Source: Kitagawia praeruptora
Lineage: Eukaryota; Streptophyta; Magnoliopsida; Apiales; Apiaceae
NCBI GenBank assembly: GCA_037693485.1
Contig: CM075353.1
Coordinates: 65,070,001-65,134,000 of the forward strand
Reading direction: 5' to 3'
DNA length: 64,000 nt
Below, in pieces: positions 23,601 through 36,000 of the stretch. The number at the start of each line of letters is the position of its first letter. The first letter of the stretch is position 1. Under the pieces are notes generated by a model. It was given only the letters and a program-made list of their open reading frames with translations. It had not been told where the DNA came from and made no database searches. The translations under genes were made by a program, and so were the position numbers.

Positions 23601-25725
23601 CTTATTATTAATAAGGGTTGTCTATTTGACGAACATTATTTCGAATATTCATTTAAAGTTAATGAATATTATTTTGGATATTCATTTAAATACTTTATCA
23701 TTATTATTGAGGGCTATTTAATTGATGACTATTATTTCGAATATTCATTTAAAGGTAATGAATATTATTTCGGATATTCATTTAAGGGTTTCCAATAATC
23801 ATTAATAATTATCTAATTACTAAATATTATTTTTGAATATTCATTTCAAGATTCAGTTGTGATTATTTTATTTAAAAATATTGTTTACGCAGATATGATT
23901 AATAAATATTATTGGAATATTTAATTAATACTTTCAAGAATATAGTGAATAACTCAGATTACTTAAAAGCATATTTGACTTCAATAATCATGAAGTATAT
24001 CTCTGAGATATAGTAAAAGTATCTTGAATACTTTCGATCTTCTGGGTTTTCCCTAAATAACGTTGAGCACCTAATCTATGTTGCTTAACAACGATTTTCC
24101 AAAATTATTGTAAGGTTTCCCTGATGATCTTAAATCAACTCCTAGCCTGCAATGGCGTCGCTTTCCTTCAAAACTGGGAAACCCTATTTGAGAAATTATA
24201 TTTTACCTGACTTCTGAGTCACGAAAAATGTCGAGATCTTATTTTGAGCCCAGTTATTATGAGTCAGGGGACTCTGGCTACTTCCTCAACACTCGAGGAG
24301 TAGGATTGCTGTAACAAGTGTTAATCCATTAACGAGCTACTGCTCGGGAAATATTGGTAAATTTTCCTTTCCAATTAGATACAACTACTTTGTGGAGTTG
24401 TATCAACGAGTTATTACTCGGGGAAAAGGAGGACGAACTTTACGTTTCAGAGTCATGGATTTTACTCGAACTAGGAGTATGTGTGTATGAGGCTGTGAAT
24501 CAGTCCATCACTGATAATCGTGTAAGAGGCCGTGGGACGGTCCATCATTATTAAAAGGGGTCCGAGTTGCGCCGGTCCCGACTATGCCCAACCGTTGGCG
24601 GGAGATCAAGAGGGCGGTAGACAAGTAAATCCGTCAGTTCTTCCATCTACATGTAGAGAAACAAAATTTGGAGATGCACAACTTATGACTGATCATCGTA
24701 AGGTTGTGACATCTGGCGCGAGATACTCCAGTATTAGTTCATCATTCAATTTGGATATTTTCTGCAACATTATCGAGAACACCCCATCGAAAAGCTACGG
24801 GCTGGGTGACTGGTAAGTGTTGGCAGAGTCGAAAATGTTATATTGGTCTACTTTGAACCTCATCCTTTTATAATATACTGGAACTTGTTCATTTCAAAGT
24901 AGAGGTTGATTTCAAAAGATGATATTGATTTTCCTTATCATTCAAATCATATTGAAAACCTGTTCATCTCACACTTGATAAAGATTACAGATATATTATG
25001 AAAGATGATATACATATATTGATTTTCTGTTTATCTTCTTTTAATAGCAGATATTTTGATGGAAAGGTTATTAATGTGATTATGAACTTATCTTGTTCAT
25101 TTAATAATTATTTTAATCATTATACTTTCCCTATTGAGATGTTTGGGTACAGATATTTCATGGTTGATAGTAATTACCTGTGGTATTTCGAAAACCCCAA
25201 GTACATGATGGGATATTTTGTGAACTCTATTAACCACTTGCTGAGCAATTCTTTCGCTCATACTTGTTTGTTTTATATACTAGCCTTTCAGAAAGAGGTA
25301 AACGGATGAGGATTATCTGCATAGCTCGGAAGAAGCAGGCAGACTACCCTTATGAAGAAGACAGGATCCAGAACATCTATAGCTGGAGTAAGTTACATGT
25401 AGGTTTATTAATGTGTAATATATATCACATTGTATATAGTAAAACTAGTTGCTGGTATACTTCTCAACGAAGCTATACTAGCGGGATAAGATTTGTAAGA
25501 TACGGTGTAATTTGATTCAATGGATGTAATGAAGTGAGTAATGTAAATACTTTAGTTCTTGTTTCTAGCCCTATAACCTATAAGATGCTTGGTAGTTGGG
25601 GTCGCAATGATGTATTTCAGTTATTCAACGATTACAGATGGATTAATGTTGTTAAGCAGGTGAATCGTTAATGAGAATTTCCGCGTGACGACCAAATCCC
25701 TGACCCCGGATTTGGGGATGTTACA
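20633..25725 (+). repeat. Element E 3' LTR (5,093 bp)
   Basis: It is the direct copy of 10678-15778. By eye I find some 30-35 substitutions (for example GGACCAGTGG/GGACCAATGG and CTGCTTGGG/CTGCTCGGG) plus a microsatellite length change. That is about 0.6-0.7% divergence. Confidence 0.93.
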
Positions 25726-25730
25726 GGTAC

Positions 25731-26018
25731 GATAATGACGGGGGAAAAGAGAATTGCTTGAGGAGTGAAAATAGGAAATCAAATATTTTAAATAGTGGAA
25801 AATCTTTTAATTCAAATTATGGCGCTCAAACAAGTAATTTTGTGGGCTCAGAATTTTCAGTGGAAAAAGTTATTGGGCCAGAAGAGGAGGAACTATTGGG
25901 CTGAATGTGGAGGAGAGAAAAAGAAGGAAGGGTGGAGAGAATACTTATGAAACCATGGAAACTGAAGGCAGGTTACGGGTAACTGTAAGTGACACTAAGG
26001 AGAATAATTTAATGGGAG
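25731..26018 (+). pseudogene. LINE ORF1, segment 2
   Basis: It continues the reading frame of segment 1 after one copy of TSD GGTAC. It is hydrophilic and Ser/Asn/Glu-rich (C-terminal ORF1 tail) with one in-frame TGA at 25902-25904. It is broken at 26018 by element B and continues at 54675. Confidence 0.75.
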
Positions 26019-27070
26019 TGTTGAGATTTATGGGTGATAGCATAGAGACAACTTAACTATATTTCCCTATACTTAGTTTTTACTAAGTTGAACATACTGT
26101 CACATCCAGAGTATGTCTTCGTATTCGAATAATTGATGTCATGTAATAAATGTATAATTTGGGAGAAGTTCATATGTTTGTTCAAGCCTCAAGGAATGCA
26201 TCCTGAAGACAGTAAGAATAAAAGTTACTGTCATGTCCCTGACAGTAATGTTACAAGAAGACAAATGTTGCAAAGTCACGACAAAGCTACATTTGACAGC
26301 AACATTGGCCGAAGCAAGAGACAGTAACATTCTCACACTTGACAGCAAGTCTGGAGCTCCGACAGCAACATTGGCGGGAGCTAGTACTGTCAACCTCTGA
26401 ATATTCCTTTGACAGCAGACTCTGCGGTTAAGGTTACTGTCACCTTGAATTATTTGAATTGGGTATTTTCTAAGTCAAAGCCCGTGACAGGTTACATGTT
26501 CAAGAAACAGATTTGCTGCAACACACTATCGTTTGTAGCAGACCTGCAAGACTACGATAGAAGCTTAAGAGATTCACAAGACAAGGCTGGTCAATTCGAG
26601 GAGCATGTGATATCCACATCTACTAGAATTGTATTAGCTAGAAATAGAAAGAATTTAGGTTGCTTTACTTATAAGGTTTATCCTATCTGTATAGCAATTA
26701 GGGAAAGTCACATGGGCGTGCAATTGTAATGAGCTGCCACTTGAAAACGACAGCAGCTCAACACCCCATGCGATAGGGACAACAGAGTATCTTAGTCTAC
26801 TTAGATACATCTTAGATTCATTTCTATTCATGTACGCACACGAAGCAATCTGTATCTCTTGAGATATCGAAGCTGGAGAAACTCTCTCCAGGTTGTAGCA
26901 ACACTTCACACAAAATAAATAAAACATTTATTTTGTGAGAAATCTTGTTTCACTTATTGCTTGTATACATCTACTGATAATCTATAATCTTTATTTTCAT
27001 TGTTGATTTAAAGATTCGATTTTATCAGTATTGCATTCAACCCTCCTTCTGCAATACTCCGGGACCAACA
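26019..27070 (+). repeat. Element B 5' LTR (1,052 bp)
   Basis: It runs from TGTTGAGATT to GGGACCAACA. It has a 7-bp stem hairpin at 26071-26088 (ACTTAGT/ACTAAGT) and nine exact CTGTCA/TGACAG words between 26097 and 26490, against about 0.5 expected for the whole LTR. AATAAA-type sequences near 26912-26930 may serve in polyadenylation. Confidence 0.93.
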
Positions 27071-27072
27071 AC

Positions 27073-27084
27073 TGGTATCAGAGC
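27073..27084 (+). other. Element B primer-binding site (iMet tRNA)
   Basis: TGGTATCAGAGC starts two bases after the 5' LTR, as in most copia elements. Confidence 0.88.
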
Positions 27085-27113
27085 GTACAGATTGATACAC
27101 AAATCTGAAGATC

Positions 27114-28829
27114 ATGACGAGTATTCAGAAGTCAAGTGGAATCAAGATTCCAGTCTTTGATAAAGAGAACTACAATTTCTGGAAAAGAAAAATCTTGTTA
27201 TTTATCAAAGCTGCCCATCCACTCTATTTGGGAATTCTTGAGAACGGCCCCTTCATACCTCAGAAGGAAGTAGCTGCTGCTACTGAGAATGGTGAAACCA
27301 TTCCAGCCCATTGGGTTGCAAAGAAGCCTTCAGAATACACAGAGTCCGAAAAGGAGTAAGTAGTCTTGGATGACTATTTACAACTCATCTTGCTCGACTC
27401 ACTTACATTAGACAAAGCCATGTGTGGTAATGTCATGGGATGCAAATATGCAAAAGAAATGTGGAGCAAGATAGAGCTGCTGTGTGAAGGAAGTAAAGAA
27501 GTTCGCGAGAACCAAAGACAAATTCTTGTATCACAATATAAAGCCTTCATGGCGAAACCAGGCGAAGAACTTACACACATGTTTGAAAGGTTCAGTAAGC
27601 TGATAGCTGAGTTGCAAATTCATGGAAAGTTCTATGATAGAAAGGAGATTAACATCAAATTTCTGCTCACTCTCCCTGAGCACCTTGAGCACAAAGTTAC
27701 AGCCATAAGAGAGGGAAGAAACTTGAGTGATGTCTCTCTTGAAACTCTCTATGGTGTGCTCAAATCATACGAACTCGAGTTTTATCAAAAGAGAGCTATT
27801 CAAACTGGAACCAAAGGAAAGTTAGCAAACATGTCAGGAGCCCTCATAGCTCATGAGCCACAAGTAGCTTGTCCAAGTGAACCATCACAAAGTTCACAAC
27901 CAACACAGATTCCATCTTTGAAGATTGAAGAAGTGTTGGATGACGAGGAGAAGGTGGTTCTGCAGCTAAAAGATGTTGAAGATGAAGACTTCTACACAGT
28001 AAAAGAGATTGAAAGCATGGATAATCCAACCATGGCTTATATGGCTAAGAGATTCAAGAATATCAAGTTCAGAAGGGACAAGTGATACAAGCCACAGGGT
28101 CAATCATCTAAATTCAACAAGGGAAGTTTTTCAAAGCCCACTGGTGGAGCCACAAGAGGAGGATACAAGACAGGGTTGGTGGATAGGTCAAAGTTCAGAT
28201 GTTACAACTGCAATGAGCTAGGTCATTTTGCTATTGAGTGTAGAAGACCAAAACAGAATCAAGGAAAGGGATCTGGAAATCAGTTTAAGAGGAATCAAGG
28301 GAAAGCCTATGTGGCTGAAGGAAAATGCTGGGATGATTCTGAAGATGAAGAAGAAGAGGAGTTTGTGAACTTAGCCCTCATGGCTAAATCTGATGAAGAA
28401 GCTTCAAGTTCATCAAATCAGGTACCATCTCTAGTCTTACTTGATATGTCTAAAACTGAGTATAAGCATACCATTGAGGATTTAAGTGTTGAGATGTTTA
28501 ACATTCATGTTTGTTTATATGCTGCTCATGAAGAAATTGCTAAGTTAACTAAACAGAATGAAACTCTCAAATCTGAAAATGAAATGTTGTTGCTAAGAAC
28601 CAGTCCCATAGATTCATCAGCTCAAGAGAATGCTAGATTGAAGAATGATATTATCTATGCTAATATAGAAGATTTTCTCAGGAGTCAAATTTCAGAAAAC
28701 GAGTTTAAACTCAAAGCTTTTAGAAATTCTTCTAGGTTAGTCCAGGAATATCATGATAATCACACTGAGAATCAAAAGGTAGGAATAGCTTTCGAGTATG
28801 GTAGAAGGCATGGAAAGGCAATTGCTCAT
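27114..28829 (+). pseudogene. gag: Element B gag, segment 1
   Basis: The ATG at 27114 opens a copia-type gag (DUF4219/UBN2-like). It has the N-terminal FDKENYNFWKRKI block and an alpha-helical core with AKEMWSKIELLCEG and ESLxTLYGVLK-like wording. A CCHC knuckle follows (CYNCNELGHFAIEC, 28200-28241), then an acidic patch and a coiled-coil segment (about 28450-28750). One frame throughout is interrupted by TAA 27357-27359 and TGA 28083-28085. Element C inserts after the Ala-His codons at 28824-28829. The reading continues in frame after 38270. Confidence 0.9.
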
Positions 28830-29756
28830 TGTTGATGGAGGATTTTCGTAATCAACGTGATTTTTGGAGGCCCGCTGGAATTTACAAGTGTAACACATGT
28901 AATTGGCTGTTTTTAGTGATTTGGGTGTGATGATGGTGGGGGTGAGCTGAGCTTGAGAGGTTACGAGAATCATCGCAGGTTCCATTAGCGAGATCTGTGT
29001 CCGTTTCCTCAAGGTGCCTACGTACCCTTGTTTATATAGGGATCAAGCTCACGTAGTTCTAATGCGAAGCTGATTCTGCTTGACCAGCTGTATTCGGTTG
29101 TCTAATTCGTGTAGGACTCAGGTTCCTTTAGAGCCTTTCACGAACTAGTTGGCTAAGTAGAGTAGAACTCGAGTTCGCACTCTACTATAATTCTCATGTC
29201 TATTAGAGGCATTCTAGGATCAACTGCGCCCTAGAATTACACTCCAATAATAATTCGGTCTCTTTCTGATTGGCTACGCTCAGGAACCTGGTGCTCAGGA
29301 ACCTATGTCTCAGGAACCTGGTGCTCAGGAACCTGTATTTCGGAACCTGGTTCTCAGGAACCTCTGTCTAGGAACCTGTTTCTCAGGAACCTCCTTATTT
29401 CGGGACATATTGCTTAGGGACTTCATTATAGGTACTTGTACCTGCACAAATAACAAATATATTAGTTTGGGGAGCCTCTTTGTGGTTCCCATATGCTCTT
29501 GCTGTCTTCACTACTGCTGCTAGGCTGTCTTGAACTCTTCTGCAGGGAGGAACCTGGTCCATTCGTAATCTACTCAGCTTCCGGTTCATCAGGAACCTCA
29601 TAATACTTGTAGCTTCTTGACTGTCTACTCAGCGAGTGCTCATTTCTTCATGTCTAGTCTTCATATCTTGTAATGGATCTATTTTCTGGCTCGTATGGAT
29701 TGGACCCTATAGCTTATTGGGCCCAAATCTAGCCCATGGAGATTTTGGGCACAACA
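28830..29756 (-). repeat. Element C LTR, left copy (3' LTR in element orientation)
   Basis: It is 927 bp and begins TGTTGATGGAGG on the plus strand. I see no difference from 37339-38265. About eight AGGAACCT repeats, 14-15 bp apart, lie at 29281-29395; in element orientation this is the U3 side. Confidence 0.92.
29281..29395. repeat. AGGAACCT short tandem cluster in element C LTR
   Basis: Units such as CTCAGGAACCTGGTG repeat about eight times with a 14-15-bp period. The same cluster is at 37790-37904 in the other LTR. Its position suggests a U3 enhancer array, which is inference. Confidence 0.8.
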
Positions 29757-29774
29757 AGTACCCCCCGGTTCCTT
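29757..29774 (-). other. Element C polypurine tract
   Basis: The minus strand reads AAGGAACCGGGGGGTACT immediately before the LTR start, as expected for a plus-strand primer in the inverted orientation. Confidence 0.7.
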
Positions 29775-30888
29775 AAAGTCATGCAATGCGAAAGGAACCT
29801 GTTCAACTTTCTAATCTGGGGTCCAATGCTTAATCACTTCCCTTAAAATGTATTACTTCAACAACACGTATCCAAGCTTACATGAGCTAACTCGGCGTAA
29901 GAAACAGGACACATAATGTTCTAGTAAACATAGTATTGATCAGCTTCTTTCTTGGTGAGGAACATGTTCTGTTCTTCTTCTTCGAAACTCATTCTTCTGA
30001 CAAATCTTCACTCTTAAACTGCTAGTCATTCTCTGTACATTCTTCTAATAACTTTGCAAAATCTCTCCAAGGACACTTCTGAGGTTTCGGGATATTATCA
30101 TACTTCTACTTACTCTTGTATCTTCTTAGGTGATCTTTATCTTCAATGTCTTCACATGTCTTTTGTATATCTAGAAGTCTTGAAAAGCGAGTGGCACCTC
30201 AACAGCTTCCAATCAAGAGGTTCAACCTTTATTTACTCCTTTTGGAAAAATGCATAATTTTTACATCGTGCATCCAAGCTTACATGAGCTAACTCGGCGT
30301 AAGAAACAGGATACACTATGCTTCTGTATGCAGATTCCAAATTAAATCCGCAAATCGAAAATCAAAGGATTGTGCTGAAAACTAACCTGGAAACTTTTCT
30401 GAAGCCATCTTCTCGTAGATCATTATCATCAGACTGTGAAAATCATCATAAATACTCTCTAATTGTTCAAGCAATACTTCTTTCTTTTTTTCTAACTGGC
30501 TTGTACGAACTGATCTCTCATCCAATGCTTTCATAGAATACGTTGGTAGTTTGCTTATAATCCAAGGAATCTCCATTATTCGTAGGGTGAAACAACCCTG
30601 GAACCTCTTGAACCATCTAAATAGCTTCTTAGCAAACCTCGGCTGCTTGCTCTACTTGGAACTTTCAAACCTTTGTAAACTTAGAACCTCTTGTCTACAT
30701 ACTTCGAGTACTGTTTCCAAAATCATAATCTAAAGCATAACCTTTCTTGATAACTTTTTAACTTTTCATTGCTGAATAACTAGACCAGGTTCCTTATGAT
30801 AAACTATTGATGACTACTAATCCTGCAAAGTAAAAACATAAAACAGAAACCAGTTAATGTTAGTAAAATTTCTCTTGTTCAATTCGGG

Positions 30889-31050
30889 TCAACTCTTGGA
30901 AAGGTTGCCTGCTTGGCTCCCAATCCTAATCTCTAGGTCCCAACATGCCTCGAGGCATGTTGGTTCCTTTTTTCTCTTGGAAAGGTAACCTGCTTGGTTC
31001 CCAATCCTATTCTCTAGGTCCCAACATGCCTCGAGGCATGTTGGTTCCTT
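30889..31050. repeat. 81-bp tandem pair with perfect 24-bp palindrome
   Basis: Each unit contains CTCTTGGAAAGG, CCTGCTTGG and a perfect palindrome centred on GCCTCGAGGC (30940-30963 and 31021-31044). The palindromes are exactly 81 bp apart. Confidence 0.88.
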
Positions 31051-31229
31051 TTTGTGCCTCGAGGCGATTCTAGGAACCTGCGTGCCGTTCTGGGAGTCCA
31101 CACAGATTCCTCTTCTCCATGTGTCAGGCTAGACATCTTATGAAGGTAAATGCTAAGGATTTTATCCCTTCTTCCCATGTGCCAAAGGCGGTTCCACATG
31201 AGGGAGAGCTTATTAGGCTTCTCTTTAAG

Positions 31230-31316
31230 GTGCCTTTTGTCAGGACTTTAGATGCCTTTTGTCAGGACTTTAGATGCCTTTTGTCAGGACTTTAGGTGCC
31301 TTTTGTCAGGACTTTA
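31230..31316. repeat. Four-copy 23-bp tandem repeat
   Basis: TGCCTTTTGTCAGGACTTTA repeats four times with a 23-bp period. Confidence 0.9.
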
Positions 31317-31391
31317 ATTCACATGCTCAAGAAACTTGAGGCTTTTGGCAACAATGTCGTGCTCAGTCAACTGAGGCTTTTCAATCACATT

Positions 31392-31911
31392 TGCTCAGGA
31401 AGCTACCTGAAGCTTTTCTCGTGCCCAGGAAGCTACCTGGGACTTTGCTCGATGCCCAGGAAGCTACCTGGGACTTTTCTCGATGCCCAGGAAGCTACCT
31501 GGGACTTTTCTCGATGCCCAGGAAGCTACCTGGGACTTTTCTCGATGCCCAGGAAGCTACCTGGGACTTTTCTCGATGCCCAGGAAGCTACCTGGGACTT
31601 TGCTCGATGCCCAGGAAGCTACCTGGGACTTTTCTCGATGCCCAGGAAGCTACCTGGGACTTTTCTCGATGCCCAGGAAGCTACCTGGGACTTTGCTCGA
31701 TGCCCAGGAAGCTACCTGGGACTTTTCTCCATGCCCAGGAAGCTACCTGGGACTTTTCTCGATGCCCAGGAAGCTACCTGGGACTTTCCTCGATGCCCAG
31801 GAAGCTACCTGGGACTTTTCTCGATGCTCAGGAAGCTACCTGAGACTTAACTCTATGCCCGGGAAGCTACCTGAGACTTAACTCTTGCTCAGGAAGCTGC
31901 CTGAGGCTTAA
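31392..31911. repeat. 31-bp hairpin repeat array (~17 units)
   Basis: Units begin at 31392, 31422 and then every 31 bases to 31856, with a last one at 31886. Each holds CCCAGGAAGCTACCTGGG, an 18-bp palindrome except for two A:A positions, plus a GACTTTTCTCGATG linker. Central units are nearly identical and edge units diverge (CTCAGG...CCTGAG), keeping pairing by compensating change. The period is not a multiple of three, which is why all three plus frames stay open. The array is not coding. Confidence 0.93.
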
Positions 31912-32439
31912 TTCAATTCTCAACACAATCTGTCTACAAGCTAATTCTGATCAATCAATCGTAGTCTGCACATTCTGTCAATTCATACTCATACTTCGTG
32001 AATACTGTCAAAACTACAGGAACCTGTTAGTCAAGGTAACCTGCAACTACTGTCAATGCTACAGGAACCTGTTAGTCAAGGTAACTTGTTCCACAATACA
32101 AGTACTAAAACAAGCACTTAAAAATTTCAAATTGGCATATGAAAAAAGCTAATCATATCATGCACAATACTGTCTAAGTAGGAATACTACCCCCCAGTTC
32201 TTTTGGGTAATTACTGTTACGTAAAAGAACAATAGGGAAGCTATAATCATCATCGTCATTCTAAGAATAAGGAAGACTAACCTCATCATAATCAAAATAG
32301 ATCTTCTTCTACTATCATCAATGCTTGCTAAAAGAAATGTCATGCTGTATAATCAGAATACTAAGCTGGCGAAGACTTACGTGAATCCAATTGGATATTA
32401 TTTGATCCTTTATGAATAGAAAGCTCTCACGGTATGTGT

Positions 32440-33010
32440 ACCAGAATCTCTTCATATGAACCTGTTAGCTACAGGTGAGTTTGGAAGCTGTTGCGATGAG
32501 CTTCGGAAAAATACAAATGAACCTGAAAATTACAGGTGAACAACATAAAATCTGTTAACTACAGATACATAAAATCTTTGCAGCAACACACACTTTCTTC
32601 TACTCAAGTATTGACTGGCTAAAAACTTCTAGCAGGAAGCTGCTAATCAAAAGCTGTCTACAACTGGCTTCTAACCAATATCAATGATCCTGAGAGCTGT
32701 CACATAAAAGCTTCAGGTATATATGAATGAACCTGTAACATGTCAGTTACAAGAAAATAGCGAATAATCTACTAGATGTTGGTAAAATAGCTATACTTGG
32801 AAGCTATTACCTGAATCTCCATATGAGTAACGTAGAACCTGTTAGCTACAGGTAAATATAACTAAACCTGGAAGCTACAGGTATATATCAAGGAACCCGC
32901 GATCTGCAGGTAAACATTAAGGAACCTGCGAAGTGCAAGTAAATAGCAAGGACTCTACTAAATGTAGGTAAATATCAAGGAACCTGCAAGATGCAAGTAA
33001 ATGTGCATTC
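32440..33010. repeat. Degenerate AACCTG...CAGGT hairpin repeats in element C
   Basis: Units such as AACCTGTTAGCTACAGGTAA and GATCTGCAGGTAAACATTAAG recur roughly every 35-40 bp in the right part (32820-33000) and more loosely before it. AACCTG can pair with CAGGT(T/A) in many units. Confidence 0.7.
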
Positions 33011-36000
33011 TAACATCTAGAAATATAATCAGGACATAATCATAGCTTTATCGCATATAAGATCTCATAAATGTTTATGCATGCTTTATGTATAGCAAGA
33101 GTTTATTGCGCGTACCTGGGAGGTTTCTACGAATATTTAAGCATAAATGGAGAGGTATCACCTGGATCTTTCTCTAGATTTGATCTGCTGTGAAATGGAA
33201 GCCTCCATTAAACTTTGAAACTCATTGACGTATTCATGATGCAAGCATGTTGCTCTTCAAGGTACTAGACCAACTCAATCCGCAAGGTTTCTGGACCAAA
33301 TTTGAGCCATGAGGTTCCCGAACCTGATTGTGAGGTTCCTTAACCTGAATTCTATTACAATTTTGAAATCCTTGATTTTTGCAATAGTAATTATACTACC
33401 CCCCAGTTCTTCAGGGAAGCTTGTCTTCGGTGGAGAACTATATTCTGGAAGCTCCACAATTCTTCATTAATCTTGAGGCAAAGTGCTCAATTTCTCTCAT
33501 CATAACAAATATCAACTTTTCTGATCTCGTTAATACCAGTTCTAATCATCATATCAACTGCTCTCTAACAAGTTGCTGAACATTCCTCTGTGAAGTTGAG
33601 TAATGCGCGCTTTCTTCAATTTGAGCTTCATTTCTTTTTGATTTTCAAGAGGTTCCCTTCTCTCTATCAGGGGACCTGAACTGTTCGACTTTATCAAAAT
33701 TACTCTTGTCAAAATCAAGAATGATTCTTGCATCTACTCTTCATCAAAATCTTCAACGAATCTCTTCTTCAAACTATGCTGAATCTTCTTTAATGCTTCG
33801 ATCGATACTATAACATCTTCGCATCATTCCTGCTAATAGCTTCAACGTTTCCTCTAATTTCTTCTTTGTCATATGATCTCACAAGTGAGGTATATTCTTC
33901 TCGAGACCTCATTTTTCTGGCCTTCTTACTCAAGTATCTACTCATCAGAAAAATTCTTGTATGCGGGGGGAGACCTCTGGTTCCGGGAACCTCCTGTTAG
34001 TAGGTCCTTTTTCATTCTGAACCATCTTGCTATATCTCTTTCTCTCGATTTTTTTTAACCTCTTACGACATGCGCTGAGAGCGAACCTCTATATCAAATA
34101 CAAATATCCCAATACAACACCTCTAAGCTTACGCGAGCTAACTCATTGTAAGAAACAAGAGATGTTGAGAGAGACTATTTGCAAAGTATTTCCAGTAGCT
34201 CACTGAATTGACTGAAGCTTCTCACTTTAGTTTTGTAATGTTTAGCGAACAATCCTGCACGATATCTCAAATTTGCAAGCATATATACAATGCAACAATA
34301 TATATATTCATGATATAATTAATACACATTAATGAATATTATTGACATGATAACTGGGCACATAATATGCACATGCATTTTATTCTGTATGTCTCATGCA
34401 AATATTTGATTTAGGCCATATATGCAGAATTAAATCTAACTTCTTTCAAACGACTTTCTTATTCTTTATTAGCATGCTAGTCATATGAATTCTCTTACTA
34501 TGATGCTTCGGGGATCTACTACTAGACTTAATTCATCACTTCTATTTCTAGCTTATATCTCTAAAAAAAAAAAAAAATGCATGCTATTCATTCTAGTTCA
34601 CTTGTTTAACTACGTCTAGCATGTATTTTCTATGTTTAATCGAGTACTGTAATGCATGCATGGCATAATACGCATATCTATTTGCAAAATTAAATAATAA
34701 AATGAGAGCAGAAAACTTAGCTCAAGGTGTAGCTCCTGATTGAATCTGAATGTGCACTCCATTTTCTGTACTGACACATTATCTTGACTTCTTAAATTCT
34801 TCTTGGTTGCCATAGCTGCTCACCTTCATGCTTAAGTGTTCTGTTGATTCCAAACACTGAGAAACTTGTGCCTCCTTATTTTTCTATATTTTTAACCTGC
34901 CTATTCCTTATTGTAGTTGCATGATTAGGCTCGGTCCTCAGGTCTAAAGATTTTCCTTTCTGGTTTGATCTCCATATGAATGTGAATCTTCTGGTCAGTG
35001 TTGGCGACCACATGCTTATCATCATTCTTTACCATCTTTCACTGACTAATCTATTGTCACTACATGCTAGCGTTGTCGTGTTCCCTGGTGATTCTCTGAA
35101 CCATTCCGCAGCTAACATCACCGTCAACACCTTGTATGAATGAATTCTGTAAGCTCCTGACCTGCTCCTCTCATACGCTTATAGCCTTCATATTAATGTT
35201 CTTGTTTCTTGAAACATGTACTTTGATTCAGGTATCATCCTAATACTTTGCCACAGCCTGTTCCCCTTGACCGTAACTGCGACCTCTTGTGCATGGCTGC
35301 AACAACCATCTTCTTTCCCATGAATCTTCAATAATCAACCTATGTTTTGATGTTGTCTTCACCGCTGTACCACTGCATTTATATAAGTATAGAATTTCTT
35401 GTCCACCATTCGTAAGCCTGTTATATATTCTCGGACCATGACCTACTGCTTCCACCTATATCTTGTTATCCTGTTGTTGTTATTTGGAGATCCATAAAAA
35501 ATCCATTCCTTTCTCAATCTTGCTGGCTTCATGCATGCTATTATCTGATACTTATGCCACCAAGGTACCATCGGCGTCATCTCATGGGACTATTTATACC
35601 CAACTCTTGTTCATACGAAGGTTTACTATCGTTATCTGACATTGGTACATCAATATTGTCATCGTATTATCTCCGCTATCATAATTCATGGGGTCTGTTT
35701 CCCTTAATCCTGGCGCTATCTCATGACTCTATCTCCTGATTTTCTCCATAATCGTTGATGTGCATTAGAATCAGATTTATTGCTCTTCACCTTCGTTGCA
35801 AAAATACCACATCATAAAGCTTTATCATTCTCTATTCATCTTGTCATCTCTGTGTAAGCCCATAATCCTTGTCGCTTTTGTCTTTAATCTATATTTTTAA
35901 ACTGCCCGCATCTTATACTCGTATCATCAGGTTCGGTCTTCAATCCTTCAGGCCTTCCTGTCCAGTCTGGTCGAGTACCAGTGAACCTGTCCCTGGTCGT

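Larger units (their letters stand above)
10678..25725 (+). mobile_element. Element E: Tekay/Del-like Ty3/gypsy element with 5.1-kb LTRs, non-autonomous
   Basis: Two direct LTRs (10678-15778 and 20633-25725) flank a 4.85-kb interior. TSD GGTAC is seen at 10673-10677 and 25726-25730. LTR termini are TGTAA and TTACA. The PBS matches initiator Met-tRNA and the PPT is AAGGAGGGGAGA. The interior keeps a gypsy RT/RNase H remnant with many stops, and I see no integrase. Very long LTRs, an iMet PBS and the RT wording fit the Tekay/Del chromoviruses. The LTRs differ at only about 30-35 sites, yet the coding region is ruined, so it was already defective when it moved. Confidence 0.92.
29871..34165. repeat. 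Three dispersed copies of a ~45-bp structured motif in element C
   Basis: Copies at 29871-29918, 30273-30318 and 34122-34165 share AAGCTTACATGAGCTAACTC followed by GGCGTAAGAAACA. The third copy is diverged (ACGCGAG, CATTGTAAG). Within each, CTTAC and GTAAG can pair. Confidence 0.75.

Noticed and set aside
30889..31199. Minus-strand ORFs in element C as retroelement proteins
   Set aside because: They are translations of the 81-bp tandem repeat and nearby DNA, without any gag or pol motif.
31296..31881. Three overlapping long ORFs in all three plus frames
   Set aside because: They arise because a stop-free 31-bp unit (not divisible by three) is repeated; the translations are the same repeat in shifted order.
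31392..31911. CRISPR-like array of regularly spaced palindromic repeats
   Set aside because: Linkers between the palindromes are the same in every unit, not unique spacers; it is a simple 31-bp tandem repeat in a plant retroelement.
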